Below, one piece after another: positions 32,928 through 40,993 of a stretch of 64,000 nucleotides of DNA. Under the pieces are notes generated by a model that saw only the letters and a list, made by a program, of their open reading frames with translations, was not told the DNA's origin and did no database searches. Origin of the DNA: Rothia kristinae NBRC 15354 (lineage in GTDB: Bacteria; Actinomycetota; Actinomycetes; Actinomycetales; Micrococcaceae); the NCBI RefSeq assembly GCF_001570865.1, contig NZ_BCSM01000002.1, forward strand, positions 124,001 to 188,000, given 5' to 3'. Position 1 is the stretch's first letter. The number at the start of each line of letters is the position of its first letter. Made by a program: the position numbers and the translations under genes.

Positions 32928-34364
32928 ATGGTCGAACTGGTAGCGCTGAGGAAGACGAACGAGGTGGCCGCGTACGTCCGCGCCTCCATGGACCGCAAGG
33001 GCGACCGCTGGACGGTCGATACGCAGCTGAGGAAGATCAGGGCGCTGGCCGAGGCCAAGGACTGGAACGTCGTCGAGGTCTACGAGGACAACGCCGTGTC
33101 GGCGACGAAGAAGCGCCGCGCTGGCACCCGCTGGGCCGAGATGCTGGACGACGCCCGCGCGGGCCGCTTCTCGATGGTGGTCGCCGTGGACATGGACCGG
33201 CTGCTGCGCAGCACGAAGGACCTCAACACCTTGATTGACCTGGGGCTGCGGGTCGTCACCGTGGACGGCGAGATCGACCTCTCGACGGCCGACGGTGAGT
33301 TCCGAGCGACGATGCTCGCGGCACTGGCCCGGTTCGAGGCCAGGCGTAAGGCGGAGCGTCAGATCAGGTCGAACGAGCGCCGACGCTTCGAGGGCATCCC
33401 GACGAGCGCCTGGAAGGCGTTCGGGTGGACGCGAGAGGGCGAGCTGATCCCGGAGGAGGCCGACGCCGTCCGGCGGGCCTTCGCCGCGTTCCTCGGCGAG
33501 CCGTCGCTGTCGATCCGGCGAATCCGCGAGGATCTGAACGGTGCCGGTCATCTCACCGCCCGCGGGTCGGAGTTCTCCGTCGATGCCGTGCGCTACCTCC
33601 TGGCGAACCCGCTCTACGCTGGCTACATCAAGCACTACGCGTCGGGCGAGCTGTACCCGGTGCAGGGCGACGCGTTCCCGCCCATCGTCGGCGAGCAAAC
33701 GTGGCGGGCCGCGGTGGCGAAGTTGGAGGACAACGTGCGAAGGTCGGCGAGGCAGGGTAACCAGCCGAAGTACCTTCTGTCCACGATCGGGCTGTGCGGG
33801 AAGTGCGGCGCGACGCTCGTCTCCGGGACGAACAGTCGCAAGCAGCCGACGTACCGCTGCGGCGAGCAGTTCCATCTCACCCGCCAGCGCGAGCCCGTCG
33901 ATGCGATGGTGACCGAGGCGGTGCTCACCCGCTTGTCCTCGGTGGATGTGCACAACCTCGTGATGCCGCAGGAGGACGATGGGCCAGATCACGAGGAGTT
34001 GCTGACGGAGCGGAACGCCCTGGTCGAGCGGGTGAAGGAGCTGAGCCCGCTGCTGCGTGACATCCATCAGCCGGTCCTGGAGATCACGGCGGCGATCAAC
34101 GACGTGAAGGCCCGCATCGATGAGATCGACGCGGAGCTGCTCGACCGTTCGGTGTCGGTGGCGGCGAAGTTGCTCGCGGACGTGGACGAGCCGGTCGGCA
34201 CCGCGGAGCGCCGCGAGGTGGTCGAGGCGAAGTGGAAGACGTTGGACGTGGACCGCCGCCGGATGCTCGTGGACGAGCTGGTGACGGTGACCATCGAGCC
34301 CATCGCGCCCGGTCATGTGAAGTTCGACCCCGACCTCATTCGTATAGAGCCGCGTCGCGACTGA
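32928..34364 (+). CDS. Large serine integrase of the element
   Basis: 478-aa large serine recombinase. The catalytic domain starts VAAYVRASMDRKGDRWTVDTQ with the nucleophile Ser about residue 20, and continues through AVDMDRLLRS and GEFRATMLAALARFEARRKAERQ. A recombinase domain (IPTSAWKAFGWTREG, about 156) and a zinc-ribbon domain (CGKCGATLVSG ... YRCGEQFH, about 287-325) follow, then a coiled-coil stretch (about 345-440) of the kind that controls direction of recombination. The start lies 43 bp inside attL and in the direction of the disrupted host gene, which may help express it. No recombination directionality factor is recognised; the small genes at 34547-35342 are candidates. Confidence 0.93.
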   Translation: MVELVALRKTNEVAAYVRASMDRKGDRWTVDTQLRKIRALAEAKDWNVVEVYEDNAVSATKKRRAGTRWAEMLDDARAGRFSMVVAVDMDRLLRSTKDLNTLIDLGLRVVTVDGEIDLSTADGEFRATMLAALARFEARRKAERQIRSNERRRFEGIPTSAWKAFGWTREGELIPEEADAVRRAFAAFLGEPSLSIRRIREDLNGAGHLTARGSEFSVDAVRYLLANPLYAGYIKHYASGELYPVQGDAFPPIVGEQTWRAAVAKLEDNVRRSARQGNQPKYLLSTIGLCGKCGATLVSGTNSRKQPTYRCGEQFHLTRQREPVDAMVTEAVLTRLSSVDVHNLVMPQEDDGPDHEELLTERNALVERVKELSPLLRDIHQPVLEITAAINDVKARIDEIDAELLDRSVSVAAKLLADVDEPVGTAERREVVEAKWKTLDVDRRRMLVDELVTVTIEPIAPGHVKFDPDLIRIEPRRD

Positions 34365-34369
34365 CACGC

Positions 34370-34404
34370 GAGTCGACTCGTCAGTGGACTGGTGAGTCGA
34401 CTCG
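34370..34404. repeat. Two copies of a GAGTCGACTCG palindromic site
   Basis: GAGTCGACTCG occurs at 34370-34380 and again at 34394-34404, 24 bp apart, just past the integrase stop. Each copy is itself a 10-bp palindrome. The arrangement suggests an operator or replication-protein site in the 182-bp gap before the next gene; function unknown. Confidence 0.6.
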
Positions 34405-34546
34405 TGGGAGTCTGGTTGCAGACAAGAAGATCCCACCGGGGGCCAGACTTTGAAGCTGGCGGTACTACTCCCGGATGAGTAGCCGGTCAAACAGCCCAAT
34501 TACCGTGGCGGGGAACCGGAAGCACACTCATGTTTGAGGACTTCCG

Positions 34547-34759
34547 ATGTCTGTCGTTATCGACGCTCCCCGCGCATCTGCGCTGGACTGCCCTGGGCTC
34601 GACCAGGATTCGACCCCCGATCCGCAGGCTGATGGGCTCGATCCCGTCATCGCTGCCGCCCTCGCCGCCGGTCGCCGAGCTGGTGAGCGCCTGGCCCGCA
34701 TGCCGCTGACTCCGCGCCAGCGGGCCGCGGTCGCCGCCGTGATGGGTGGTGATCGCTGA
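34547..34759 (+). CDS. Small protein of unknown function, first of three before rep
   Basis: 70 aa: an Ala/Asp/Pro-rich N-terminal half, then an amphipathic basic helix (LAAGRRAGERLARMPLTPRQRAAVAAVMG). GAGGAC is about 11 bp upstream. The stop and the next start share one base (TGATG), so translation is coupled. No family recognised; the position suggests a regulator of rep or excision. Confidence 0.6.
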   Translation: MSVVIDAPRASALDCPGLDQDSTPDPQADGLDPVIAAALAAGRRAGERLARMPLTPRQRAAVAAVMGGDR

Positions 34760-35007
34760 TGAGCGCCAACTCCGCCGCCTTCGCCCACGTGAACGGCTTC
34801 CGCTGGCGTGTGGGCGACCCCACCCTCGCCGACAGCGAAGCGCACCTCTACGACCTCGGCGTGCTCCGCTCCGTGCTGGAGGAGGCCGTCGAGATGGCCG
34901 TCGCCGATGCCCGCGCCGACGGGGTGACCTGGGCCAAGATCGGCGACGCCCTCGGCGTCACGCATCAGGCCGTCATCAAGCGTTACCGCAAGGGTGGTGC
35001 CCGATGA
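34759..35007 (+). CDS. Small helix-turn-helix protein
   Basis: 82 aa. The C-terminal half (ADGVTWAKIGDALGVTHQAVIKRYRKGG) is a clear helix-turn-helix of the sigma-70-region-4/resolvase type found in many actinobacterial plasmid genes. The N-terminal half has an acidic helix. It overlaps its neighbours by 1 and 4 bp. Likely a transcription regulator of the replication/mobilization block, or the excision factor; not proven. Confidence 0.65.
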   Translation: MSANSAAFAHVNGFRWRVGDPTLADSEAHLYDLGVLRSVLEEAVEMAVADARADGVTWAKIGDALGVTHQAVIKRYRKGGAR

Positions 35008-35342
35008 ACGCCGCCGAACGCACCAGCGCCACCGCTCCCGCTGACCTGACCAGCCCGACCGATGGGCCTGGCCTGGCATCCGCCGGAGGCGGGCTGCCCG
35101 TCGTCGTGATGCCCGTCCTCATCCGTGCTCCGCACTCCAAGAGTTCTGGAAGCCTCATCCGTTCCTACGGGCGCGGCAAGGGCTTGTCGATTGCCGCGCC
35201 ATGCAACAACATGCCTGGTCAGCTGCCGGTTTCGCCTTCGCTCCACCGCGTGACCCCGCAGGATCATTTGGGGGTCAATAGGGGGTCATTTAAGGCGCCG
35301 CACGCTCCTTCCGACGTCCTGGGCGGTGGTCGCCGTAGCTAA
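35004..35342 (+). CDS. Hypothetical protein overlapping the rep start
   Basis: 112-aa frame beginning ATGA-coupled to the helix-turn-helix gene and ending 17 bp inside rep. The sequence is low in obvious structure. The second half runs across GGGGTCA repeats, so only the first 50 or so residues look protein-like. It may be a genuine small gene or just the open leader of rep. Confidence 0.35.
   Translation: MNAAERTSATAPADLTSPTDGPGLASAGGGLPVVVMPVLIRAPHSKSSGSLIRSYGRGKGLSIAAPCNNMPGQLPVSPSLHRVTPQDHLGVNRGSFKAPHAPSDVLGGGRRS
35251..35290. promoter_or_regulatory. GGGGTCA repeats before rep
   Basis: Three copies of GGGGTCA: one inverted (TGACCCC, 35251-35257) and two direct (35271-35277 and 35282-35288, the latter two within GGGGGTCAAT and GGGGGTCATT). 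They lie 36-75 bp before the rep start and next to an AT-rich TCATTTAA. They could be the Rep-binding part of the origin or a rep operator. Confidence 0.5.
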
Positions 35343-36747
35343 GCAGGAGAACAACCCGACGAGCATCGGGCTCACGCAGTACCTCGATCCGTCGTACTGG
35401 ACCTGGGCCGCCGAGGACGCGAACGGGGCCGCGCTGCTCCAGCAGGGAGCCGGGGCGATCCTCGCCTACGTGGTGCAGCGGCTCGAGGCGATCGGCTGTG
35501 AGGTCGTCGAGGCCTACGGCATCGTGCACGACAAGGACGAGCGCGAGGTCTGGAGCGACACCGAGAAGACCCTCGTGGTCGAGCCGAAGCCGGATCACCT
35601 GCACGCGGTGATCAAGTTCGCCAGCCGCGCGAAGAGCGCGCCTCTGGATCGGCTCGCGTTTGGCATCGGCGTCGAACCGCAGTACGTCGAGAAGCCCGGT
35701 CGCGGGCGGTACGCCTTCGACAACATGCTCTCGTACCTGACGCACGTGAAGTACGCGGACAAGCACCAGTACGCGCCTTCGGAGGTCGCCACGGTGCGCG
35801 GGCCGGACTACCTCGGCATCGACGCCCAGCGCCGGGAGACGTGGCTCAAGGGTCGCGCCCACGTGAAGAAGAAGGTCGTCGCCGAGAACTTCGAGGACAT
35901 GCGCGAGCGCGTGCTCCAGGGCGAGATCACGCGCGATCAGATCATGCTTACCGATGAACTGTTCGACATCTACTCGCGGCATCAGCGGGAGATCGACGAT
36001 GCCCTGTCCGCCTACGGTCAACGCCGCGCGTACCGGGCGGCGGCGAAGCTCCGCGCCGATGAGTTCTCGACGCACGTGGTATTCGTGCACGGGGATGCCG
36101 GTATCGGCAAGACCCGGTTCGCCACGGACTTCATCACCGAGGCGATCAACGCGGCGAACGCCCACGGCGAGCGGTGGCAGGTCTACCGGGCCGCCACGGG
36201 GAACCCCCTCGATGACTGGCGCGGGGAGGAAGTGCTGCTGCTCGACGATCTGCGCGCCTCGGCGATGGACGCGAACGACTGGCTGCTGCTGCTCGATCCG
36301 TACAACGCCTCCCCGGCGAAGGCGCGCTATAAGAACAAGGGCGAGGTGGCCCCGCGTCTCATCGTCATCACGGCGACGATCGAGCCCGTCGAGTTCTTCT
36401 ACTACGCCCGTCAGAAGGGCAACGTGGACGAGGCGCTGGACCAGTTCATCCGCCGCCTGGCCTCGGTCGTGAAGGTCTACCGTGCCGACGAGATCAACCG
36501 CTACCTCGTGCAGCACATCGGAAGGATCGAGCCCTACGAGTGGCATCAGTGCAGCGTTCCGGCCGCCGCGCACACGCCCGGCATGTACGGGAACGCGTAC
36601 CACCGGAACGCCGGGTCGCGGGAACTGACCTACGGTCCGGAGACCTCGGCCGACCACGACGCGGACGGCGCGGTCGCGGAGCTGCTGAGCGGGCTCGCCG
36701 TGCGGAGTCCGGACGTGCCGCTGGCACTGATCGGAGGTGCCGCATGA
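35326..36747 (+). CDS. rep: Rolling-circle replication initiator with HUH nuclease and SF3 helicase domains
   Basis: 473 aa. N-terminal HUH endonuclease region: motif 2 KPDHLHAVIKF (about 88-98) supplies the two metal-binding histidines, and MLSYLTHVKYADKHQY (about 135-150) contains candidate nicking tyrosines. The C-terminal part is a superfamily 3 helicase: Walker A HGDAGIGKTRFA (about 255-266), Walker B EVLLLDDLRA (about 302-311) and sensor-like LIVITATIEP (about 344-353). This two-domain layout is that of plasmid Reps related to CRESS-DNA virus Reps. It implies the excised circle can replicate. GTG start at 35326 with a weak ribosome site. mobC follows with ATGA overlap. Confidence 0.82.
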   Translation: MVAVAKQENNPTSIGLTQYLDPSYWTWAAEDANGAALLQQGAGAILAYVVQRLEAIGCEVVEAYGIVHDKDEREVWSDTEKTLVVEPKPDHLHAVIKFASRAKSAPLDRLAFGIGVEPQYVEKPGRGRYAFDNMLSYLTHVKYADKHQYAPSEVATVRGPDYLGIDAQRRETWLKGRAHVKKKVVAENFEDMRERVLQGEITRDQIMLTDELFDIYSRHQREIDDALSAYGQRRAYRAAAKLRADEFSTHVVFVHGDAGIGKTRFATDFITEAINAANAHGERWQVYRAATGNPLDDWRGEEVLLLDDLRASAMDANDWLLLLDPYNASPAKARYKNKGEVAPRLIVITATIEPVEFFYYARQKGNVDEALDQFIRRLASVVKVYRADEINRYLVQHIGRIEPYEWHQCSVPAAAHTPGMYGNAYHRNAGSRELTYGPETSADHDADGAVAELLSGLAVRSPDVPLALIGGAA

Positions 36748-37334
36748 GCACCGAACTGGACGCGCTCTTCCAGGGGGTCGAGGGGGCCGGAGGCCCCTCG
36801 CAAGCAGACATGGAGGACACGAGCGTCAGCGATGTGTCCGACATGCCTACTGCTTGCCACTCTGGCGTACAGGTGGAGCAGCAGACCGACTCCCAGGTGA
36901 ACACGGGTCGGGCTGATGCGGAGGCTGTGCGGCAGAGTCACGGCGGCGCGAAGCGTCGTCGTGGGGGCCGCGCGAAGCTCGATACCGACTTCGGAGAGGC
37001 CACGCTCGCGGCGCTTCGCACTCGTGCGAAGCGGCTCGGGCTGGCTCCGAGCACGTGGGTGCGGGCCGTCGTGCGCGATGCCCTCCACGCCTCTCGGAGC
37101 GAGGAGCTGGACGCCGCCGTGGCCGCGCACCTGCTCGGCGTCGAGGCGCGCGCGCAGGTGTCGGCGGACGCGCGCGAGCTGGCCGCGCAGATCCGCCCGC
37201 TGGCGATCAACGTCAACGACCTGGACCACCGAGCACGTGCCGGTGAGGCGGTGGCGCTGTCGTCGGAGGTGCCCGAGCTGATCGAGCTGCTGCGCGAGGT
37301 CCGCGCCCTGCTCGGTGATCGGACGGCGTCATGA
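36744..37334 (+). CDS. MobC-like mobilization accessory protein
   Basis: 196 aa. The N-terminal 70 residues are polar and likely disordered. A basic KRRRGGRAKLDTDF region leads into a ribbon-helix-helix-like segment (LRTRAKRLGLAPSTWVRAVVRDAL, about 90-113), then a helical C-terminus with INVNDLDHRARAGE, which resembles the N-LNQ-ar motif of MobC relaxosome proteins. It would bind oriT and help the relaxase. Coupled by overlaps to rep and to the relaxase gene. Confidence 0.75.
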   Translation: MSTELDALFQGVEGAGGPSQADMEDTSVSDVSDMPTACHSGVQVEQQTDSQVNTGRADAEAVRQSHGGAKRRRGGRAKLDTDFGEATLAALRTRAKRLGLAPSTWVRAVVRDALHASRSEELDAAVAAHLLGVEARAQVSADARELAAQIRPLAINVNDLDHRARAGEAVALSSEVPELIELLREVRALLGDRTAS

Positions 37335-38554
37335 GCACGACGCACTACAGCCCGAGCGCCAGCGCCGCCGACACGGAGCGCTATATCCGGGGCAAGGAGG
37401 ACGAGCGGGGCGTCGCGATCACGTGCGATGTGCCGGGAGGCCCCGGCGCGTTCTCGGCGCGCGCTCGGGCGCTCACGCAGAACACGACGCGCGAGGTCGA
37501 GACGCTGCACTACCGCCAGTCGTTCAGCGACGAGGAGTTCGACCCGAAGAACCCCGAACACGTGCAGCGGGTGAACGACCTGGGCTACCAGCTCGCCAAG
37601 AAGATGCACCCGGATTCCGACTGCCTCGTCGTCAGTCATGTGGATGGGCGGGGAAAGAAGCCGCACAACCATATTTTGGTTCTCAATCACAACAACCGCA
37701 CGGGAAAGGCGCTCTCGGACTATCGCACGTTCCACGACCGCAAGGCCGGGAATCAGAAGGGCGTGCAGTCGGCGAACGACGAGCTGATGCGCGAGCACGG
37801 GCTCTCGGTCGTGAAGCGGCTGGAGCACGCGCCGAAGGACTGGGAGCTGCGCCGCGAAGACTTCGCCGAGGGGTCGCTCGACCGCGAGATGGGCGACCGG
37901 ATGAGTGCGGCGCTGGCCGATCCCCGCGCGGTGGACAAGGCCGGTCTGGTCTCGGTGATCGAGGAGCAGAACCAGCAGCTCGGTGATGACGGGGATCGGG
38001 TGCCACGGATGCGGCTGCACAGCCCCGTCAGCAAGAAGGGCAAACGCGCCGGGCAGGAGACCTGGACGCTCTACATCGAGGACCGCCGCGGCGAGTCCGG
38101 GCGTGCCGAGCGCCGCAAGCGCACGAGCGCACTCTCGGCGGACTTCACCCCGGAGGGCGCGCAGGCGTTCTTCGACTACCACCAGCAGCAGAAGGAGCAG
38201 GAACATGAGCGCAGCACTCGACAGGCTGAAGCAGCAGAACGGGCCCGTGCAGTCGCCGCAACCGCTCGGCAGTCCGGAGACGATGGAGCTGTTGACCTCG
38301 ATCCTCGCCGCCGTCGAGGCGCAGAATACGAGGATCGCCACGCTGACCGAGCAGCAGAAGAAGCTCGCGGGGTTCGTGAAGGTGGACAGCGAGGAGCAGG
38401 AGAAGCAGCTCTCCGCGATCTCGCATCAGCTGACCTCAACGTCGCCGCCGCCGGAGTCGAACGAGAACAGCGAACTGCTCGCCGGAATCGCGTCCACTCT
38501 CGCGGGTATGAGCGTGAACCTCAACGGGGAGAGTCTGAAGGGCTCAGCCTCTAA
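37331..38554 (+). CDS. Relaxase (mobilization protein, HUH type)
   Basis: 407-aa relaxase that nicks oriT and leads the strand in transfer. The N-terminus has a candidate catalytic Tyr in ERYIRGKEDERG (about 16-27). The metal motif is SHVDGRGKKPHNHILVLNHN (about 101-120), with the HxD...PHNH pattern. Residues 1 to about 290 look like a normal relaxase. The last 115 residues are Arg/Ala/Glu-rich and overlap the next gene in another frame, so the true functional end may be near 38200. No linked primase or TraI helicase domain. It depends on a helper conjugation system. Confidence 0.83.
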   Translation: MSTTHYSPSASAADTERYIRGKEDERGVAITCDVPGGPGAFSARARALTQNTTREVETLHYRQSFSDEEFDPKNPEHVQRVNDLGYQLAKKMHPDSDCLVVSHVDGRGKKPHNHILVLNHNNRTGKALSDYRTFHDRKAGNQKGVQSANDELMREHGLSVVKRLEHAPKDWELRREDFAEGSLDREMGDRMSAALADPRAVDKAGLVSVIEEQNQQLGDDGDRVPRMRLHSPVSKKGKRAGQETWTLYIEDRRGESGRAERRKRTSALSADFTPEGAQAFFDYHQQQKEQEHERSTRQAEAAERARAVAATARQSGDDGAVDLDPRRRRGAEYEDRHADRAAEEARGVREGGQRGAGEAALRDLASADLNVAAAGVEREQRTARRNRVHSRGYEREPQRGESEGLSL

Positions 38555-39092
38555 GTCCGAGGCTGCCGCCAAGCATCTCGATGAGAGCCGGGCTAAGTTC
38601 GAGCGGGCCGCGAACGGTGCGCAGAAGGCCTGGCGGGAGTCGATCACCCAAGCCAGCGCCGAGGCGACGAGTGCGATCAGCACGGCCCGGGATCAGGCTG
38701 TGCAGTCGATCGAGAGGGCCGCTGCCGTCGCCGGGGCCGTGGCAACAGCCAAGATTGACGCCGCGAACGAGCGGACCGAAAAGATCATCGCCACAACGGC
38801 GAAGCTGGAGGCCCGTCAGCTTTGGTCTGTCGCCGCGTCGATGTGCCTCGCGCTGCTGCCGGTCGCAGTGATCGTCGCGGGTGTTTGGATGGCCGTCGCC
38901 GGGCTTATCACGGGCGCTCACTGGGCCCTCGACGTGGACGGGAGCGTGTGGCTCGGGATCGGTCGCTGGCTCGTGGTCTCCATGGGCCTCGCCGGGGCTG
39001 GCTACGGACTCTTCGCGTCCGTCCGCTGGGTCGCCGGTCTCGTGGAGACCTGGAAGGGCCGCGGGATGCCGAGGTGGCCCCGTTGGCGGTGA
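38205..39092 (+). CDS. Coiled-coil membrane protein overlapping the relaxase gene (MobB-like position)
   Basis: 295 aa. The first 200 residues are polar and helical with coiled-coil character (LLTSILAAVEAQNTRIATLTEQQKKLAG; later Ala/Glu/Lys repeats). Two membrane helices follow at about 207-235 and 246-270, and the tail is basic. A strong AAGGAGCAGGA ribosome site precedes ATG 38205, arguing that it is real although 350 bp overlap the relaxase. The layout recalls ColE1-type mob regions, where mobB (a membrane-associated accessory) overlaps mobA. Function by analogy only. Confidence 0.72.
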   Translation: MSAALDRLKQQNGPVQSPQPLGSPETMELLTSILAAVEAQNTRIATLTEQQKKLAGFVKVDSEEQEKQLSAISHQLTSTSPPPESNENSELLAGIASTLAGMSVNLNGESLKGSASKSEAAAKHLDESRAKFERAANGAQKAWRESITQASAEATSAISTARDQAVQSIERAAAVAGAVATAKIDAANERTEKIIATTAKLEARQLWSVAASMCLALLPVAVIVAGVWMAVAGLITGAHWALDVDGSVWLGIGRWLVVSMGLAGAGYGLFASVRWVAGLVETWKGRGMPRWPRWR

Positions 39093-39110
39093 TGGCTGGA
39101 TCCGATCGAG

Positions 39111-39413
39111 CTACCGGTTCCGATCAGCAGTCGAAGGATTTTCGCAGCAGCCAGTCCTGCGGCCTCGGTGCCGCCGCCGTAGCCTGACGAGCATCCCGGC
39201 CGTGACGGCCATCGCGACGGCGATCCCGGCACCGATGATCCAGGGATTGCCGAGGATCCCTCCGACGCCTGCGAGTGCTCCGCCCGCCGCGATGAGCGGC
39301 AGGCCGCAGGAGAGCAGCAACGGAAGCGCGCAGCATGCCAGTAGGAGCAGCCCGGTCCCTGCGGCGACGATGGGACCGGCGCGCCGTTCGTCGCGGTCGT
39401 GATCGGCGCTCAT
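39111..39413 (-). CDS. Small MerT-like membrane protein
   Basis: 100 aa with two hydrophobic segments (about 13-38 and 43-68). The first carries a Cys-Cys pair (LLACCALPLLLSCG), as does MerT, whose first helix uses vicinal cysteines to take up Hg2+. A further CC near residue 89 follows a very basic loop. It lies 49 bp after merA on the same strand. A mercury-uptake role is inferred from the cysteines and the neighbour. Confidence 0.6.
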   Translation of the reverse strand: MSADHDRDERRAGPIVAAGTGLLLLACCALPLLLSCGLPLIAAGGALAGVGGILGNPWIIGAGIAVAMAVTAGMLVRLRRRHRGRRTGCCENPSTADRNR

Positions 39414-39462
39414 CGTCTGCACCTCTTCCGGATGAGATCTCCCCGATTGCATGCGTTGCCGT

Positions 39463-40887
39463 TCATGCGCAGCACGAGAGCAGTGACGGGTCGGTGGTGA
39501 AGGACTTCGCGGCGATCCGGATGCCTTCGGTCATGGTCAGGTAGGGGGCCCAGGCGTCGGCGACTTCGGCGATGGTCTTGCCGAGCACGTGGACGCCTGC
39601 GGCGGCGAGTTCCCCGGCGTCCTTGGCGACGGCGGTGAGGCCGAGGATCTCGCTCGTATCGGCGTTCACGACGATCTTGATGAACCCGCGGGTGTCGCGG
39701 TTGATCACCGCCCGGGGCACATACTCCAGGGGCAGCACGCGGCAGTCGCAGCGGATCCCCGCGGCGACGACCTCCTTCTCGGTCATCCCGACCGCGCCGA
39801 TCGCCGGTCCGGTGAACGTCACCCGCGGCAGATGGGAGTAGTCGACGGACCGGTCGGCGTCGGCGAACGCGTTCTCGGCAACGAGGGTGCCGTGGTGGGC
39901 CGCGACGTAGACGAACTCCGGGTGCCCTGTCACGTCGCCCGCGGCCCAGATCCGCGGGTTCGACGACTGCAGATGGTCGGAGACGACCACCTCACCGGAG
40001 TCCCCGGTCTTCACCCCGACCGCATCGAGGTTCAAGCCGTCGGTGACGGGACGGCGTCCGAGGGCGACGAGCACCTGGTCGGCGCGGAACTCCTGCGAGC
40101 CGCCGGACACGTCCGCGGTAACCACGACCTGCCCGGTCGCCGCGTCCCGGGACACCCGGGTCGGCACCGCGCGGCGGACCACCCGGATGCCCTCGTCGGC
40201 GAACACCTCCTGCAGTGTCCGGGACACCTCCGGCTCCTCCTTCGACGCGAGCCGGGACCGCACCAGCACGGTGACCTGGGAGCCGAGGCGGGCGAACAGC
40301 TGCGCCTGCTCCAGGGCAACGTAGCCGCCGCCGAGCACCAGCATCGACTCGGGGACCTCGGTCAGGTCCATCGCCGTGGTCGAGGTCAGGTACCCGGCCT
40401 CGTCCAGGCCGTCGATCGGCGGAGCCCACGGCCGCGCACCGGTGGCGACCAGGTAGTGCTCGGCCTCGATCGTCTCGACCGCTCCGTCTGCGGCGGTGAC
40501 CTCCAACACCGGCGCGTCCGGGGTGCCCGCGAACCCGGCGTCTCCCCGCCGGACGTGCCACCCGTATGAATCGGCGACGTCGGCGTACTTCTCGCCCCGC
40601 ATCGTCTCGACCAACGCCTGCTTCCCGGCGATCAGCGCGGGCATGTCCACTGGGCCTGCCGTCGTCGCGATCCCCGGGAACCGGTCGGCGGCGTCGGCGG
40701 CGACGTGCCGTGCATCGGCGGCGGCGATGAGGGCCTTCGACGGCACGCAGCCCGTGTTCACGCAGGTGCCGCCGAGCGTGCCACGCTCGATCATCACCAC
40801 CGACTTCCCGAGCATGGTCGCGCGAATCGCGGCGGCGAACGCTCCGCCGCCCGATCCGATGATGGCGAGATCGTACTTCGTAGGCAT
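39463..40887 (-). CDS. merA: Mercuric reductase
   Basis: 474-aa flavoenzyme that reduces Hg2+ to volatile Hg0 with NADPH. FAD motif IIGSGGGAFAAA (about 9-20), redox-active CVNTGCVPSK (about 42-51), NADPH motif MLVLGGGYVALE (about 183-194), WAAGDVTGHPEF (about 312) and the C-terminal Cys pair SCCA that delivers Hg2+ are all present. There is no N-terminal heavy-metal-associated domain. GGGAG is 5-9 bp before the ATG at 40887. Divergent from merR across a dyad operator. Confidence 0.95.
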   Translation of the reverse strand: MPTKYDLAIIGSGGGAFAAAIRATMLGKSVVMIERGTLGGTCVNTGCVPSKALIAAADARHVAADAADRFPGIATTAGPVDMPALIAGKQALVETMRGEKYADVADSYGWHVRRGDAGFAGTPDAPVLEVTAADGAVETIEAEHYLVATGARPWAPPIDGLDEAGYLTSTTAMDLTEVPESMLVLGGGYVALEQAQLFARLGSQVTVLVRSRLASKEEPEVSRTLQEVFADEGIRVVRRAVPTRVSRDAATGQVVVTADVSGGSQEFRADQVLVALGRRPVTDGLNLDAVGVKTGDSGEVVVSDHLQSSNPRIWAAGDVTGHPEFVYVAAHHGTLVAENAFADADRSVDYSHLPRVTFTGPAIGAVGMTEKEVVAAGIRCDCRVLPLEYVPRAVINRDTRGFIKIVVNADTSEILGLTAVAKDAGELAAAGVHVLGKTIAEVADAWAPYLTMTEGIRIAAKSFTTDPSLLSCCA

Positions 40888-40925
40888 CGCTGCTCCCGTC
40901 AAGGCTTGGACTTCTGTTCCGTTTC

Positions 40926-40967
40926 AGCCATACTGGACCTTCCAGTGCAGGGGAAGGCCAAGCGTGG
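40926..40967 (-). promoter_or_regulatory. mer operator-promoter with MerR dyad
   Basis: Between merA and merR. On the minus strand TTGGCC (-35 like) and CAGTAT (-10 like) are about 19-20 bp apart, the long spacing of MerR-activated promoters. The spacer contains the dyad CCTTCC (40938-40943) and GGAAGG (40952-40957). Twisting by metal-bound MerR would activate merA. Confidence 0.65.
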
Positions 40968-40993
40968 CCCCTGCCGAATGATCGGAGGCCGCA

